A stretch of 64,000 bases of DNA from an uncultured bacterium (lineage in GTDB: Bacteria > Hydrogenedentota > Hydrogenedentia > Hydrogenedentales > Hydrogenedentaceae). A program made the position numbers and the translations under genes. The notes below the pieces were generated by a model that had not been told where the DNA came from, did no database searches, and saw only the letters and a program-made list of their open reading frames with translations. This document shows positions 9,609 to 17,820 of this stretch, piece by piece; positions within the stretch are counted from its first letter, which is position 1, and each line of letters begins with the position of its first letter. Where the stretch lies: the NCBI GenBank assembly GCA_938014335.1, contig CALLRP010000012.1, positions 53,818-117,817 of the forward strand, read 5' to 3'.

Positions 9609-10595
9609 ATGAGTAAAAAAGGTTTCACACTCATCGAACTGCTCGTCGTCATTGCTATCATCGGCATCCTTGCGGCAATTTTATTGCCGGCGCTTGCTCG
9701 TGCGAGGGAAGCGGCGCGCAGAAGCAGTTGCCAGAATAACCTCAAACAGTGGGGGCTGGTATTTAAAATGTACTGCAATGAAGCGAAAGGTGAAAGATTC
9801 CCTCCGATAGCCATTACCGCAGACCAAAGAGTCAATTGCAATGTATGGCCACCCACACCCGTAGCACAATATGGTTTAGTCGCTGCAGGACCGAATCCTC
9901 AGGTAATTTATCCGGAATATCTGACGGATTTGAATATCATGTTCTGCCCGTCTGATTCTGCTGAAAAACCAGGGCTACAAAACAATCCTGCAGCGGCAGC
10001 CGCCGGATTGGGTGATGTCCCGGATGTAAATATCCCCTGTAATGATGCGGTTCGCGGTATGTCGATTATTGATTCCAGTTATAACTATGTAGGCTATGTC
10101 CTTGACCTCTGTAATGCGGATGGCACCGACCCATTGGTGGATATATCTGCTCTGGCAACACTTGTTGGTGCTTCCGGAATCACGGGTCAGGGCCCCGCTC
10201 AACTGGTTGAAGCGATGCTGAACATATTGGGTGTATACCTCTCGAACCCAGTAGCGGCAGTAAGAAGGGCTGACGAGGATATAAACGTTACCCAAGGATT
10301 AGGTAATGGAAGACAATCCACCATATACAGACTTCGTGAAGGTATTGAACGCTTCCTGATTACCGATATTAACAATCCTGCTGCTTCTGCCAAAGCCCAA
10401 AGTGAAACATGGATTATGGCAGATACCATTGCAACAGACCCTGGTGCTTATAATCATATTCCGGGTGGTTCAAATGTTTTGTATATGGATGGACATGTTG
10501 AATTTATGCGGTATCAGGAAAATGGAACTCAACCCGTTAATGGGGCTGTAGCACGTGTTATTGGCTTAATTTTAGCATCTCAAAACATTATTTAG
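9609..10595 (+). CDS. Type IV-like prepilin, DUF1559/H-X9-DG family
   Basis: 328 residues. The N-terminus is a class III prepilin signal: KKG then [20 protein letters not shown], cut by prepilin peptidase before Phe. The body is the pseudopilin/DUF1559-like fold abundant in Planctomycetes, Lentisphaerae and Hydrogenedentes, and near the C-terminus [15 protein letters not shown] resembles the H-X9-DG motif, here with ten residues between His and DG. It probably assembles as a minor pilin or secretion pseudopilin at the inner membrane. The consensus promoter, structured leader and strong AAGGAG suggest high expression. It is a single-gene unit. Confidence 0.9.
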   Translation: MSKKGFTLIELLVVIAIIGILAAILLPALARAREAARRSSCQNNLKQWGLVFKMYCNEAKGERFPPIAITADQRVNCNVWPPTPVAQYGLVAAGPNPQVIYPEYLTDLNIMFCPSDSAEKPGLQNNPAAAAAGLGDVPDVNIPCNDAVRGMSIIDSSYNYVGYVLDLCNADGTDPLVDISALATLVGASGITGQGPAQLVEAMLNILGVYLSNPVAAVRRADEDINVTQGLGNGRQSTIYRLREGIERFLITDINNPAASAKAQSETWIMADTIATDPGAYNHIPGGSNVLYMDGHVEFMRYQENGTQPVNGAVARVIGLILASQNII

Positions 10596-10633
10596 CCCTC
10601 CCTTCCTTTCGCTTCTGTTCAAACCCCTCGCAA

Positions 10634-10667
10634 GTCCCCGGTTACATCAAAGTAGCCGGGGACACAT
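10634..10667 (+). terminator. Hairpin after prepilin gene
   Basis: Arms 10634-10645 and 10652-10663 form a 12-bp GC-rich stem with one G-U pair and a 6-base loop. Only a weak T-run follows, so termination is plausible but not textbook; it may also protect the transcript 3' end. It also lies between the prepilin gene and the convergent transketolase gene. Confidence 0.55.
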
Positions 10668-10730
10668 TTCGAAAGCAACGCAAATAAGAATAGGATGGAT
10701 TAAGTTTATGTAAGAGTATTTTTTCCTGTC

Positions 10731-12626
10731 TTAGCCTGCGAGTTGTTTTATCTTTTCCAAGATATGTTCTGGGTCTAATCCCTGATAGGTAATGTGCTCT
10801 GTTAATCCACCCTTACCCGGTTTGCTAACACCAACATGGTCAAATTTAGGGGTATAATCTCTTTGAAGTAACCAGGTCCCAAATCGGCTTCCCAAGCCTG
10901 TTTTCACATTCTGTGCTTCAACGACCAGAACAAATGGTGATTGTCCTAAAATTGCCATCATGTCTTCATCTACAACATTAAGAGTAGGTTTATTTATAAG
11001 TCCCACATCTATCCCTTGTTCGCGTGCTTGTTCTACAGCGTCTAATGCACGGTGCAACATTTCTCCATAGGACACAACATATCCTGCTTTTCCTCTACGA
11101 ATGATTTCATCTTTGCCGGGGATGAATTGATAATCGCCATCATAGTACTTAGTTCCATCTTCCTTACATATATAAGGCACTTTACTCCGAGTAGTAAAGA
11201 TGAAACGAATCCCTTCATCTTTCCATATGCGATGAACAATGGCTTTGAGTTGTAAAGCATCCGCGGGGAAATATAGGCGTGTAGTATCCCCTTCGGGAAG
11301 TCCATTATCTACAAAGAAAATATTAATTCCATAGTGACAGGTATTGTCTGCTATGTCATCCACTCCCGCATGGGAGAAATGGCAAATCGCATTGGCTTTG
11401 TTTAAGCGTGCCATTGTTAATTCGGAAATAATCATTTCCGAAAAGGCAGAGAAAGTGCTAAATATTCCTTGTTTCCCTTTTTCAAAGCCGAAACCCGCAG
11501 CAGAGGAGAAATTTCCGCGTTCTTGAACACCGCCGTTAATAAACACATCCGGATGAGCGACGCGAATGGCTTTTAATCCCGTTGACCCTTCCAAATCAGA
11601 GTCTATAACTAAGATTCTTCGTTCATTTTTTTCTTCCGGATGAGCAGTGAGATAATCTTTTACAATGGTTCCAAATTCGGTGCGATTACTTCCCTGTTCT
11701 TTCGTGCAACCGCGATAAGTCCTGGCACTGGAGATTTTTTCGACCTTATTCAAAAATTCAATAGCCTCTGGGAGCCCTCTCTTTTCAAAATAGGCAATCG
11801 CATTATCTTTGCCGATAACATCGTGTCCCGAAGGGTTCCCTTCGATTCCGGGTACACCTGGAGCCATTAAACGCTTATTGACTAATGCAACCGGTCCTGC
11901 TGTGCGGACTGCTTTAATCATTCGTTGTGCCAGAGTTTCAACATCTTCACCTTGGCCTACATCTACGGTTAATCCATGTCCCAATAGCGTCTTGCTAATG
12001 TCATACCCAGGCAGATACTGAGAGGGATGTCCAGAAATGGTTACATTGTTATCATCAATACATAATTTAACATTTATCTTTTGAGCGACTGCAAGTCGTG
12101 CAGATTCTGCATCATCGCCTTCCTGTTGTGAACCATCGGATCCCATCATAAAGACAACTTTATCCGGATTTGCCAATGCGACACCGTTAACAAAGGACCA
12201 TAAATGCCCTAACCGTCCTGAGGCAAATTTTATACCTAATTCATGTTCAATTTCAGGGTGTCCGTATAAACCATAATTTGCTTCGCGATAATGCAATAAA
12301 TATTCAAAGGGAATAACCCCATTGAAAGCAGACATTGCATACTGGATTGCTACACGATGTCCTGCTTCATCAAAGTATACGGGGTAAACCTTGTCCGAGC
12401 CTTTCATAAAACTATCTAAAATCAATACCTCAGGAACGATACTATATGCTCCTCCGGTATGCCCTCCTAAACCTCGTATCCCTGCAACCGCAGTATAAAA
12501 AATAATTGTATCACGCACTATCTGAATATTTGTTTTTAATTGTTCTAATTGTTCTTTAGTAAATTCTTGAGTAAACGGGTCAATTGCTAAGGGTTTATAT
12601 TTCTCTACATTAATGGGAAAACTCAT
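10731..12626 (-). CDS. tkt: Transketolase
   Basis: 631 residues, full length for a single-chain transketolase. It exchanges two-carbon ketol units in the non-oxidative pentose phosphate pathway using thiamine diphosphate. The ThDP/Mg motif is GSDG through DNN in the N-terminal third (GSDGSQQEGDDAES, then IDDNNVT). GHTGGAYS near residue 55 and the pyrimidine-domain block around GVQERGNFSSAAGFG in the second half follow the family order. AAGGAG precedes the ATG on the minus strand. It stands alone between the prepilin gene and the tRNA genes. Confidence 0.93.
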   Translation of the reverse strand: MSFPINVEKYKPLAIDPFTQEFTKEQLEQLKTNIQIVRDTIIFYTAVAGIRGLGGHTGGAYSIVPEVLILDSFMKGSDKVYPVYFDEAGHRVAIQYAMSAFNGVIPFEYLLHYREANYGLYGHPEIEHELGIKFASGRLGHLWSFVNGVALANPDKVVFMMGSDGSQQEGDDAESARLAVAQKINVKLCIDDNNVTISGHPSQYLPGYDISKTLLGHGLTVDVGQGEDVETLAQRMIKAVRTAGPVALVNKRLMAPGVPGIEGNPSGHDVIGKDNAIAYFEKRGLPEAIEFLNKVEKISSARTYRGCTKEQGSNRTEFGTIVKDYLTAHPEEKNERRILVIDSDLEGSTGLKAIRVAHPDVFINGGVQERGNFSSAAGFGFEKGKQGIFSTFSAFSEMIISELTMARLNKANAICHFSHAGVDDIADNTCHYGINIFFVDNGLPEGDTTRLYFPADALQLKAIVHRIWKDEGIRFIFTTRSKVPYICKEDGTKYYDGDYQFIPGKDEIIRRGKAGYVVSYGEMLHRALDAVEQAREQGIDVGLINKPTLNVVDEDMMAILGQSPFVLVVEAQNVKTGLGSRFGTWLLQRDYTPKFDHVGVSKPGKGGLTEHITYQGLDPEHILEKIKQLAG

Positions 12627-12817
12627 GGACAGGACTCCTTATGGTTAGAATTGCCTTTTTTAGGAATGTAATATATCAAAAATAGAAGGAGATAATCTAT
12701 CTATATACTATGATGTGGAAGATTATAATACATATAAAATTGAATTTATGCAGAAGTTTTATATATCAAGTTTGAAATAGGAGATGTTTTTTGATAGAAT
12801 TATGGGTGCAAAAAGTT

Positions 12818-12893
<76 letters not shown>

Positions 12894-12904
12894 TTTTTTT
12901 ATGC

Positions 12905-12980
12905 GGGCCGTTAGCTTAGCTGGTAGAGCAGGGGACTCTTAATCCCAAGGTCGCAGGTTCGATTCCTGCACGGCCCACCA
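12905..12980 (+). tRNA. tRNA-Lys (anticodon CTT)
   Basis: 76 bases with encoded CCA. GGGCCGT pairs with ACGGCCC. The anticodon loop CTCTTAA gives CTT at 12938-12940, reading AAG. The T-loop is TTCGATT. It lies 11 bases behind tRNA-Gly, so the two are probably one transcript. A weak GACAC/GTGTC hairpin and a T-rich stretch to about 13030 may end it. Confidence 0.95.
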
Positions 12981-13043
12981 GTCTTCGACACGATAGGGTA
13001 GAAAGAGTGTCCAGTCTTTTATTTTTTTCTTCCTGTGAAAAAA

Positions 13044-13685
13044 TTATTTCCTTTTCCGTTGTTTTGTTATTTGCGCGTATTTATATTGTACTGAACATCC
13101 GAGCAACCCAAGTCCGAGCCATGTAAGCACACAGACTATTCTAAAATAGGAAGGTTCGAAATCGGGTGTAATAGAAAGAATATTAGAAAATTCGAACAGT
13201 CTTACCATTGCCCATACACTAACCAGAGAGCCTATCGAAGCCGTTGCAATCACAATTACGATTTTCTCTATGAATAAAGAGAGTATCCCACCCGTTATAC
13301 CCAGTAAAATTAAAATTATAGAATTATTCATTACAGACAACACAACCACTCCAAAAGAGAATCCACCTAATACACCTAAGAGGAAAATACCTGACTTGTA
13401 TAAAAAAACTGCAAATGCTCCCCCTAATAAACCCAGAAGAGAAGATATAATGAGTATTAATGTAAGGGAATGTATTATATATGCACCCAGAAGGAGGAAA
13501 GAACTGGAAAATATAATTAGAAAACCACACAAAGCGATAATAAAATGAACAAGGCGATACCCTGAAAAACATATTAGAAAACCGACTAACATGATTAAAA
13601 ATATAGCGGACACATGAATCGGAAAATCTAATATTTTTTGATATATTTCCACAGGCTTTGTAAGGCAATAATTATAATAACTCAC
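13044..13685 (-). CDS. Multi-pass membrane protein, TM7S3/TM198-like (DUF4203-like)
   Basis: 213 residues with about seven hydrophobic helices after a short N-terminal soluble part, then a basic cytoplasmic tail (KQRKRK). Small-residue patterns such as GLLGGAFAVF and GVLGGFSFGVVVL resemble the TMEM198/TM7SF3-like DUF4203 family. Function unknown. It begins 15 bases after the stop of the upstream minus-strand gene, so the pair is likely one transcript. No catalytic motif is visible. Confidence 0.65.
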   Translation of the reverse strand: MSYYNYCLTKPVEIYQKILDFPIHVSAIFLIMLVGFLICFSGYRLVHFIIALCGFLIIFSSSFLLLGAYIIHSLTLILIISSLLGLLGGAFAVFLYKSGIFLLGVLGGFSFGVVVLSVMNNSIILILLGITGGILSLFIEKIVIVIATASIGSLVSVWAMVRLFEFSNILSITPDFEPSYFRIVCVLTWLGLGLLGCSVQYKYAQITKQRKRK

Positions 13686-13700
13686 TTTTTCCCTCGCGAA

Positions 13701-14786
13701 TTAGATATGGGTCTTCCCTTGTTTTTTATGGACTATACTCAGCAGGATAAATGTTAACACAAAAATGATGATGTCTCCTCTTGTTATACTCTGTCCTATT
13801 CCACGGTGATCCGTTCCGCATGAAATTACATTCTGTATCCACGAACTCTGTCCCCCTAAGTAAACGTAATATTTTTTTCCATAAATTTCAATTACAAGTA
13901 TTCCCGATACTTTATTAAAATTTTGAGGTGTGAATTTTACTTGAAATTTTACCGTTTGCTGAGGTTCTACGAGAAAAGACCTTTCCCCAACAATTTGAAA
14001 TTCAGGCTCACCTATAATCCATATAAAAAAAGGAATAGGCTCTGTCCCGATGTTTTGTGCTGTGAATTCTCCCACAATAGAAGTTTTTAAGGGGACATTT
14101 CCAAAATTTAAAAGACTATTTACTGGGGGGGAAATAATGAGAGGTATACCTTTATCTAAGGGGGGGATTTCTATTTCTCCTTCATTAGGATTTTCCTGGG
14201 GAGTTATTGCATACTCTATAAACAAATTAAAATCGCCTTCTGCCTGTTGGAATTCTTTACGATTGGAAATGCGGTCTCCATCAAAGTCTGCGGTTGCCCG
14301 AAGGTATAACCCCCCACTCAAATTATAGTTTTTTAAATCAATTTGAATTCCAAATTCACTTATAGCCCCTTGGATAAAGTATTGAATAGCCTTTGGTTCA
14401 CCCATTGTAATAATCGCCGCAGAAAATCGCTCTATTTCATCGCAAGTAATACCATATAACTGTTGTATAACAAGACACTTACTCCCTAAAGTATTATCTT
14501 TTTTTATTTGAACCCAATTGAAATAATATATAGCAACAATAAGGTCATGGTTGGGGACAGTTTCATCCATTAAAACACGGTCTAACAGCCTTGCATGGGC
14601 ACGGTCAGGAATGCCATTGCTATCTTCATCAATCAAATCAGGGTCTACATTTGGGTCAAATGCCTTGGTGATTTTTACCAATATAGCCTCCGCTCCGATG
14701 TCCAGAACATAGGCAGTAGGAGAGTGAAGTAAGAATAAAACAAGAAAAATAATAGTTATAGGTTTATACATTTTGCGACCATTCAT
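13701..14786 (-). CDS. Exported ASH/DUF1573-like anchored surface protein
   Basis: 361 residues with a signal peptide (basic MNGRKMYK then hydrophobic to about 27). Near residue 45 an acidic stretch (DPNVDPDLIDEDSNGIPD) resembles a calcium-binding or dockerin-like loop. Residues about 220-310 look like an ASH/DUF1573 beta-sandwich (LLNFGNVPLKTSIVGEF and following). The C-terminus has Cys-Gly, then a Gly-Asp, a hydrophobic helix and a basic end (HKKQGK), a layout like C-terminal sorting signals. Probably anchored at the cell surface. Paired with the downstream membrane protein 15 bases away. Confidence 0.6.
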   Translation of the reverse strand: MNGRKMYKPITIIFLVLFLLHSPTAYVLDIGAEAILVKITKAFDPNVDPDLIDEDSNGIPDRAHARLLDRVLMDETVPNHDLIVAIYYFNWVQIKKDNTLGSKCLVIQQLYGITCDEIERFSAAIITMGEPKAIQYFIQGAISEFGIQIDLKNYNLSGGLYLRATADFDGDRISNRKEFQQAEGDFNLFIEYAITPQENPNEGEIEIPPLDKGIPLIISPPVNSLLNFGNVPLKTSIVGEFTAQNIGTEPIPFFIWIIGEPEFQIVGERSFLVEPQQTVKFQVKFTPQNFNKVSGILVIEIYGKKYYVYLGGQSSWIQNVISCGTDHRGIGQSITRGDIIIFVLTFILLSIVHKKQGKTHI

Positions 14787-14920
14787 GTAAATATAAAGTT
14801 ATCTATTTTATTATTAGACTTCATTTCCTGTAAAATAGGTTTATACTATTTTACACTTATTTATTGTATATCATTCCAAAAATTTTAGTTTCATTATATT
14901 AAATTTATAAGGGTAAGGTA

Positions 14921-15142
14921 ATGAAGTATTTTAAGACTGCCCAATTTGTTCCTGGCAAAGGGGACGCCTGGACTTATTACGAATGTGATGATAATGAAAT
15001 TATTCAACGACAACTAACCTATATCCCCGAAACAGGTGAAATATCTAAAGTGCCTGATCCCATTGTGAAAAAATTATATCGTCCTGAATGGTTAGAACCT
15101 TCCGATGCTCCGGAATTTCTATCTCTCTGGGAAAAAGAATGA
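14921..15142 (+). CDS. Small hypothetical protein
   Basis: 73 residues, acidic and soluble, not recognised. It is rich in Trp, Tyr and Pro (DAWTYYECDD, YRPEWLEPSDAPEF), with no signal, helix or metal motif. AAGGTA precedes the ATG. It ends 26 bases before the PHP-domain gene, so it may share its transcript. No function can be assigned. Confidence 0.6.
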   Translation: MKYFKTAQFVPGKGDAWTYYECDDNEIIQRQLTYIPETGEISKVPDPIVKKLYRPEWLEPSDAPEFLSLWEKE

Positions 15143-15168
15143 GTGTTAAAATAAAACGATAGGGAGTA

Positions 15169-16041
15169 ATGAAATTGAAGATTCAAAGTCCGTATTTAAA
15201 TTTAGGAAATTATATCTGGGCAAAAGGGAATCTCCATACACATACCTCTGTAAGTGATGGAACTTTCAGTCCACAGGAAACCATAGACCGATATATTTCT
15301 ATAGGTTATCAATTCTTAATGTTCAGCGAGCATGATTTGATTGCCCCTTTAAATGGGTTACATACCAATGGAATGGTTATCATCCAGGGCAATGAGATAA
15401 CGGATGATGGACCTCATCTCCTTCATGTGAATGCAAAAAAGAAAGTAGAACCTTATCCCGATCGTCAGAAAGTATTGAATGAAATTCAGCAAGATAGCGG
15501 TTTTGCTATTATTTCTCACCCTAACTGGGAGGAAGATTTTAATCATTGCCCCCAGGAATTTTTAGAAGTTTGGGAACATTACACAGGAATAGAAATATAC
15601 AATGGTATTGTCCGCCATTTACCGGGGAACCCCTCTGCTACAGACCGCTGGGACTTACTTCTTTCCCATGGAAAGTGGGTATGGGGCTATGCTAACGATG
15701 ATGCACACTGGGAAGAAAGTTTCGGCGTTGCATGGAATGTTGTTCAAGTCGAGACGCTTACTCGAGATAATGTTATTAATGCCCTTAAAAAGGGAAATTT
15801 TTATGCCAGTACAGGAGTTGAAATACAAAAAATCGATGTAAAAGAAAATACTATATATATAACAACTACAAGTGCAAAAAAAATTGCTGTCGTTGTTGAT
15901 TATGGCAGAAGAATCAAAGAAGTTCATGAAAATTCGATTGAATTTGAAATAAATGACAATTTTCCTTATTCCTATGTTCGTTTTGAATTCTGGGGTGAAG
16001 GGGAATCCCAGGCGTGGACACAGCCGTTTAGATTAATATAA
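15169..16041 (+). CDS. PHP-domain metal-dependent phosphoesterase
   Basis: 290 residues. The N-terminal HTHTSVSDG, then FSEHD around residue 60, ISHPNW around 120 and NDDAHWEE around 180 match the four metal-binding motifs of the PHP superfamily. The C-terminal quarter is a small beta-rich region. Related proteins hydrolyse nucleotides or sugar phosphates; the substrate is unknown. Start choice is uncertain: AGGGAG is only 2 bases before the ATG at 15169, whereas the in-frame TTG at 15175 has good spacing. Confidence 0.8.
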   Translation: MKLKIQSPYLNLGNYIWAKGNLHTHTSVSDGTFSPQETIDRYISIGYQFLMFSEHDLIAPLNGLHTNGMVIIQGNEITDDGPHLLHVNAKKKVEPYPDRQKVLNEIQQDSGFAIISHPNWEEDFNHCPQEFLEVWEHYTGIEIYNGIVRHLPGNPSATDRWDLLLSHGKWVWGYANDDAHWEESFGVAWNVVQVETLTRDNVINALKKGNFYASTGVEIQKIDVKENTIYITTTSAKKIAVVVDYGRRIKEVHENSIEFEINDNFPYSYVRFEFWGEGESQAWTQPFRLI

Positions 16042-16218
16042 ATACCTAAATGACAGATATATAGAATATCTTGAAAACTTTTTTTAGCAAATTGGTATTA
16101 AAATAATAAATACATCTTATTTTTGAGTAAGATTATGTAATATAACAGTGTGAAAACCATATATTATATTAAGTAATATATAAATACTTTACAATTTATT
16201 AAATATAGGAGTTTAGAA
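16042..16218 (+). other. AT-rich leader of the peptide cassette
   Basis: 177 bases with no gene, extremely AT-rich. It must contain the promoter of the downstream peptide genes unless they read through from the PHP gene. TATAAC at 16141 and TTTACA at 16188 are promoter-like words but no properly spaced pair is convincing. Confidence 0.4.
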
Positions 16219-16362
16219 ATGAAACATATAAAGGTTTTGAGCACTTTACAAAAAGCAGAGATTGAAACCACATTAAGCGTCGGACAGATTTTAACTCTTA
16301 TAGCCAATATACTGTCTGTAGTTGCTCAGGCTTTTGTCGCAAAAGAAGGTAGTTCTTCCTAA
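16219..16362 (+). CDS. Cassette peptide 1 (47 aa), putative modified-peptide precursor
   Basis: First of five tandem short genes. GGAG lies 8 bases before the ATG. The product begins MKHIKVLS, the shared basic N-terminal signature. A hydrophobic segment follows from about residue 20 to 42 (VGQILTLIANILSVVAQAFV), and it ends KEGSSS. No cysteine. It resembles peptide 3 most closely (QILTLIANILS against VILTLIVQILS). The conserved N-terminus and variable remainder fit a leader-core precursor for the RRE-bearing protein at 21060, or a small membrane-active peptide; the function is inferred only from context. Confidence 0.75.
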   Translation: MKHIKVLSTLQKAEIETTLSVGQILTLIANILSVVAQAFVAKEGSSS

Positions 16363-16384
16363 AAATAATAAGGAGAATAGACGA

Positions 16385-16573
16385 ATGAAAAGAATTAGAA
16401 GGGTAACTAATAAACCATTAAGGGCACAGCAACAAGGAACGGATTTTTGTACAAATATTGAAAGTGATTATCAGGCTTTCCTTTGCTTCCTATTATCTGT
16501 GCTCACCAATTTTTTCCTGCCGTTAGCAGAGATAAAGAAACCTCAAGAAACGACTAACACCACTACTTCATAA
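16385..16573 (+). CDS. Cassette peptide 2 (62 aa), putative modified-peptide precursor
   Basis: Begins MKRIRRVTNKPLR, matching the family signature, with AAGGAG 9 bases before the ATG; the longer open frame reaching back to 16322 has no ribosome site and overlaps peptide 1. A hydrophobic stretch (AFLCFLLSVLTNFFLPL) lies at about 31-47, and the tail is Lys-, Thr- and Ser-rich (ETTNTTTS). It is the only one of the five with cysteines (two). Spacing to peptide 1 is 22 bases, so they are co-transcribed. Confidence 0.75.
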   Translation: MKRIRRVTNKPLRAQQQGTDFCTNIESDYQAFLCFLLSVLTNFFLPLAEIKKPQETTNTTTS

Positions 16574-16591
16574 TTATTGAATAGAAAAAGT

Positions 16592-16619
16592 TTGTAAAAC
16601 ATTCTATATTTAGTATAAT
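16592..16619 (+). promoter_or_regulatory. Possible internal promoter before peptide 3
   Basis: TTGTAA (16592-16597) and a perfect TATAAT (16614-16619) are 16 bases apart. The -35 matches consensus at four of six positions. If active, it would start transcripts near 16626, 20 bases before peptide 3, so that peptides 3-5 and the enzyme genes could be expressed apart from peptides 1-2. Confidence 0.4.
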
Positions 16620-16645
16620 AAATCCATAATTTTGAAGAAGTTCCT

Positions 16646-16786
16646 ATGAAACATATTAAAAGACAAACATATATAAAACCTATTCAAGCGGTTACGGTAG
16701 ATGTTATATTAACACTTATTGTTCAGATTTTATCGGCGGTTCGTACTTTACTCGAAACAAAGGATACAACTGAAGAAACAGAATGA
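16646..16786 (+). CDS. Cassette peptide 3 (46 aa), putative modified-peptide precursor
   Basis: Starts MKHIKRQTYIKP with GAAGAAG before the ATG. The middle (DVILTLIVQILSAVRTLL) is amphipathic or hydrophobic and close in sequence to peptide 1; the tail is acidic and Thr-rich (TKDTTEETE). No cysteine. The TGA overlaps the ATG of peptide 4 (ATGA), so the two are translationally coupled, a sign that they are made together like a two-component peptide. Confidence 0.75.
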   Translation: MKHIKRQTYIKPIQAVTVDVILTLIVQILSAVRTLLETKDTTEETE

Positions 16787-16995
16787 AAACAAATTTAGAT
16801 AAACATATCAGACGAATAACCTATCCCCTCTCCGCGAGCGATTTCCCTTTTACCGCAGTGAATATCATAAAATTTGTTGAAGATATTATAAAAATTTTCA
16901 TACCTGTTTTTAAGAACAAAGACCCCGAAGCACCACCGCCCAGTAGTGGTGGTGGTTCTACAACAACTACAACCACTTCATCTTCAAGCGGTTGA
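16783..16995 (+). CDS. Cassette peptide 4 (70 aa), Pro/Gly/Thr/Ser-tailed
   Basis: The shared signature occurs a few residues in (KHIRRIT after MKTNLD). A hydrophobic segment (VNIIKFVEDIIKIFIPVF) follows at about 26-43, then PEAPPP, SSGGGS and a run of six Thr and four Ser ending in Gly. The low-complexity tail looks like a linker or a field of hydroxyl acceptor residues. No cysteine. It begins in overlap with peptide 3. Confidence 0.75.
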   Translation: MKTNLDKHIRRITYPLSASDFPFTAVNIIKFVEDIIKIFIPVFKNKDPEAPPPSSGGGSTTTTTTSSSSG

Positions 16996-17052
16996 AGCAA
17001 ATAACTAACACATTAACAAATAAATAAAAATTGTAATATGGGAAATAGGAAT

Positions 17053-17172
17053 ATGAAACACATTCGTAAAATCACATTACGGAAAGCCGATGCCTTTACA
17101 AACTTCTTTAATGCAGTGTGGCGTGCCTGGCAGGATTTCCGCTACGAGAAGAAAAACGAGATTGGTTTTTAA
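17053..17172 (+). CDS. Cassette peptide 5 (39 aa), aromatic/amphipathic
   Basis: Begins MKHIRKITLRKAD, the best match to the family signature. The rest differs from the others: FTNFFNAVWRAWQDFRYEKK is aromatic and amphipathic, and there is no Ser/Thr tail (ends NEIGF). AGGA is very close to the ATG, with GGGA further up. An 86-base gap separates it from the first acetyltransferase gene. The conserved start and divergent remainder argue that the N-terminus is what the shared enzymes recognise. Confidence 0.7.
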   Translation: MKHIRKITLRKADAFTNFFNAVWRAWQDFRYEKKNEIGF

Positions 17173-17258
17173 TAGTTTCTCTATTTGAGCAGGGATTTTT
17201 TCTGTCCCCGTACTTAGTACGATAGAGCAAAGTTTTATGGCGGGATAGAACCTATTTT

Positions 17259-17798
17259 ATGATTAAAAAAAAATATGCGATTATTCGCAATGCAGAGCGT
17301 TTTGATGCAAAAGAATTACTTCGTTTTTACCTGCATAAACCTGCCTTTGCATGCCTGCTGGACACAAAGCGGGAACCCCTTTTACCCAATCTGAGTGAAT
17401 TAGAGGAACTTCTTCAACATAAAGATACCGCTCAATCCTTTTATGTAGTTGAAAATAAAGCAGGTGATATTCGTGGATTCATTGTATTAAAAGGAATTAA
17501 TCCCGAGGTGCTATTTGGAGAAATAATGCTTCTGTTTGATAACGAAATTTACGAAAAAGAAAATGCCCTGATTGAAGAAGCGTTGGAGTTTATTGAAACA
17601 CGGGCATTTGTGCAACTTCATCTTCGAAAATTAATGACTACCTGTCTCGAAGAAGAACAGTATCTCCGCCCGTTTTTGCAAAATCATTCCTACCAGTGTG
17701 AGGGGTGTATGAGAGAGGTGCTATTTACCTGCGGGAAATGGCATAATCTTGAGACATGGGCAAAATTTAACGTGGTATCAGTAAATTTGCCTGTTTAA
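17259..17798 (+). CDS. GNAT-like acetyltransferase 1 of the peptide cassette
   Basis: 179 residues with a diverged GNAT fold: N-terminal YAIIRNAERFDAKELLRFY, a central strand block FYVVENKAGDIRGFIVL, then helix-rich C-terminal parts with four cysteines, two as CEGC. The acetyl-CoA loop (Q/RxxGxG/A) is not clear, so it could be inactive or a fold relative. No good ribosome site is seen. It lies between the peptides and a second GNAT gene 22 bases on. Peptide acylation is inference from position. Confidence 0.65.
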   Translation: MIKKKYAIIRNAERFDAKELLRFYLHKPAFACLLDTKREPLLPNLSELEELLQHKDTAQSFYVVENKAGDIRGFIVLKGINPEVLFGEIMLLFDNEIYEKENALIEEALEFIETRAFVQLHLRKLMTTCLEEEQYLRPFLQNHSYQCEGCMREVLFTCGKWHNLETWAKFNVVSVNLPV

Positions 17799-17820
17799 TC
17801 TAACAAGAAGGGTTTCGCCT

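Noticed and set aside
12987..13030. Terminator behind tRNA-Lys
   Set aside because: Only a 5-bp stem with a long loop; too weak to call as a feature.
16322..16384. Longer N-terminus for peptide 2
   Set aside because: It would begin inside peptide 1 and has no ribosome site; the ATG at 16385 has AAGGAG and begins with the family signature.
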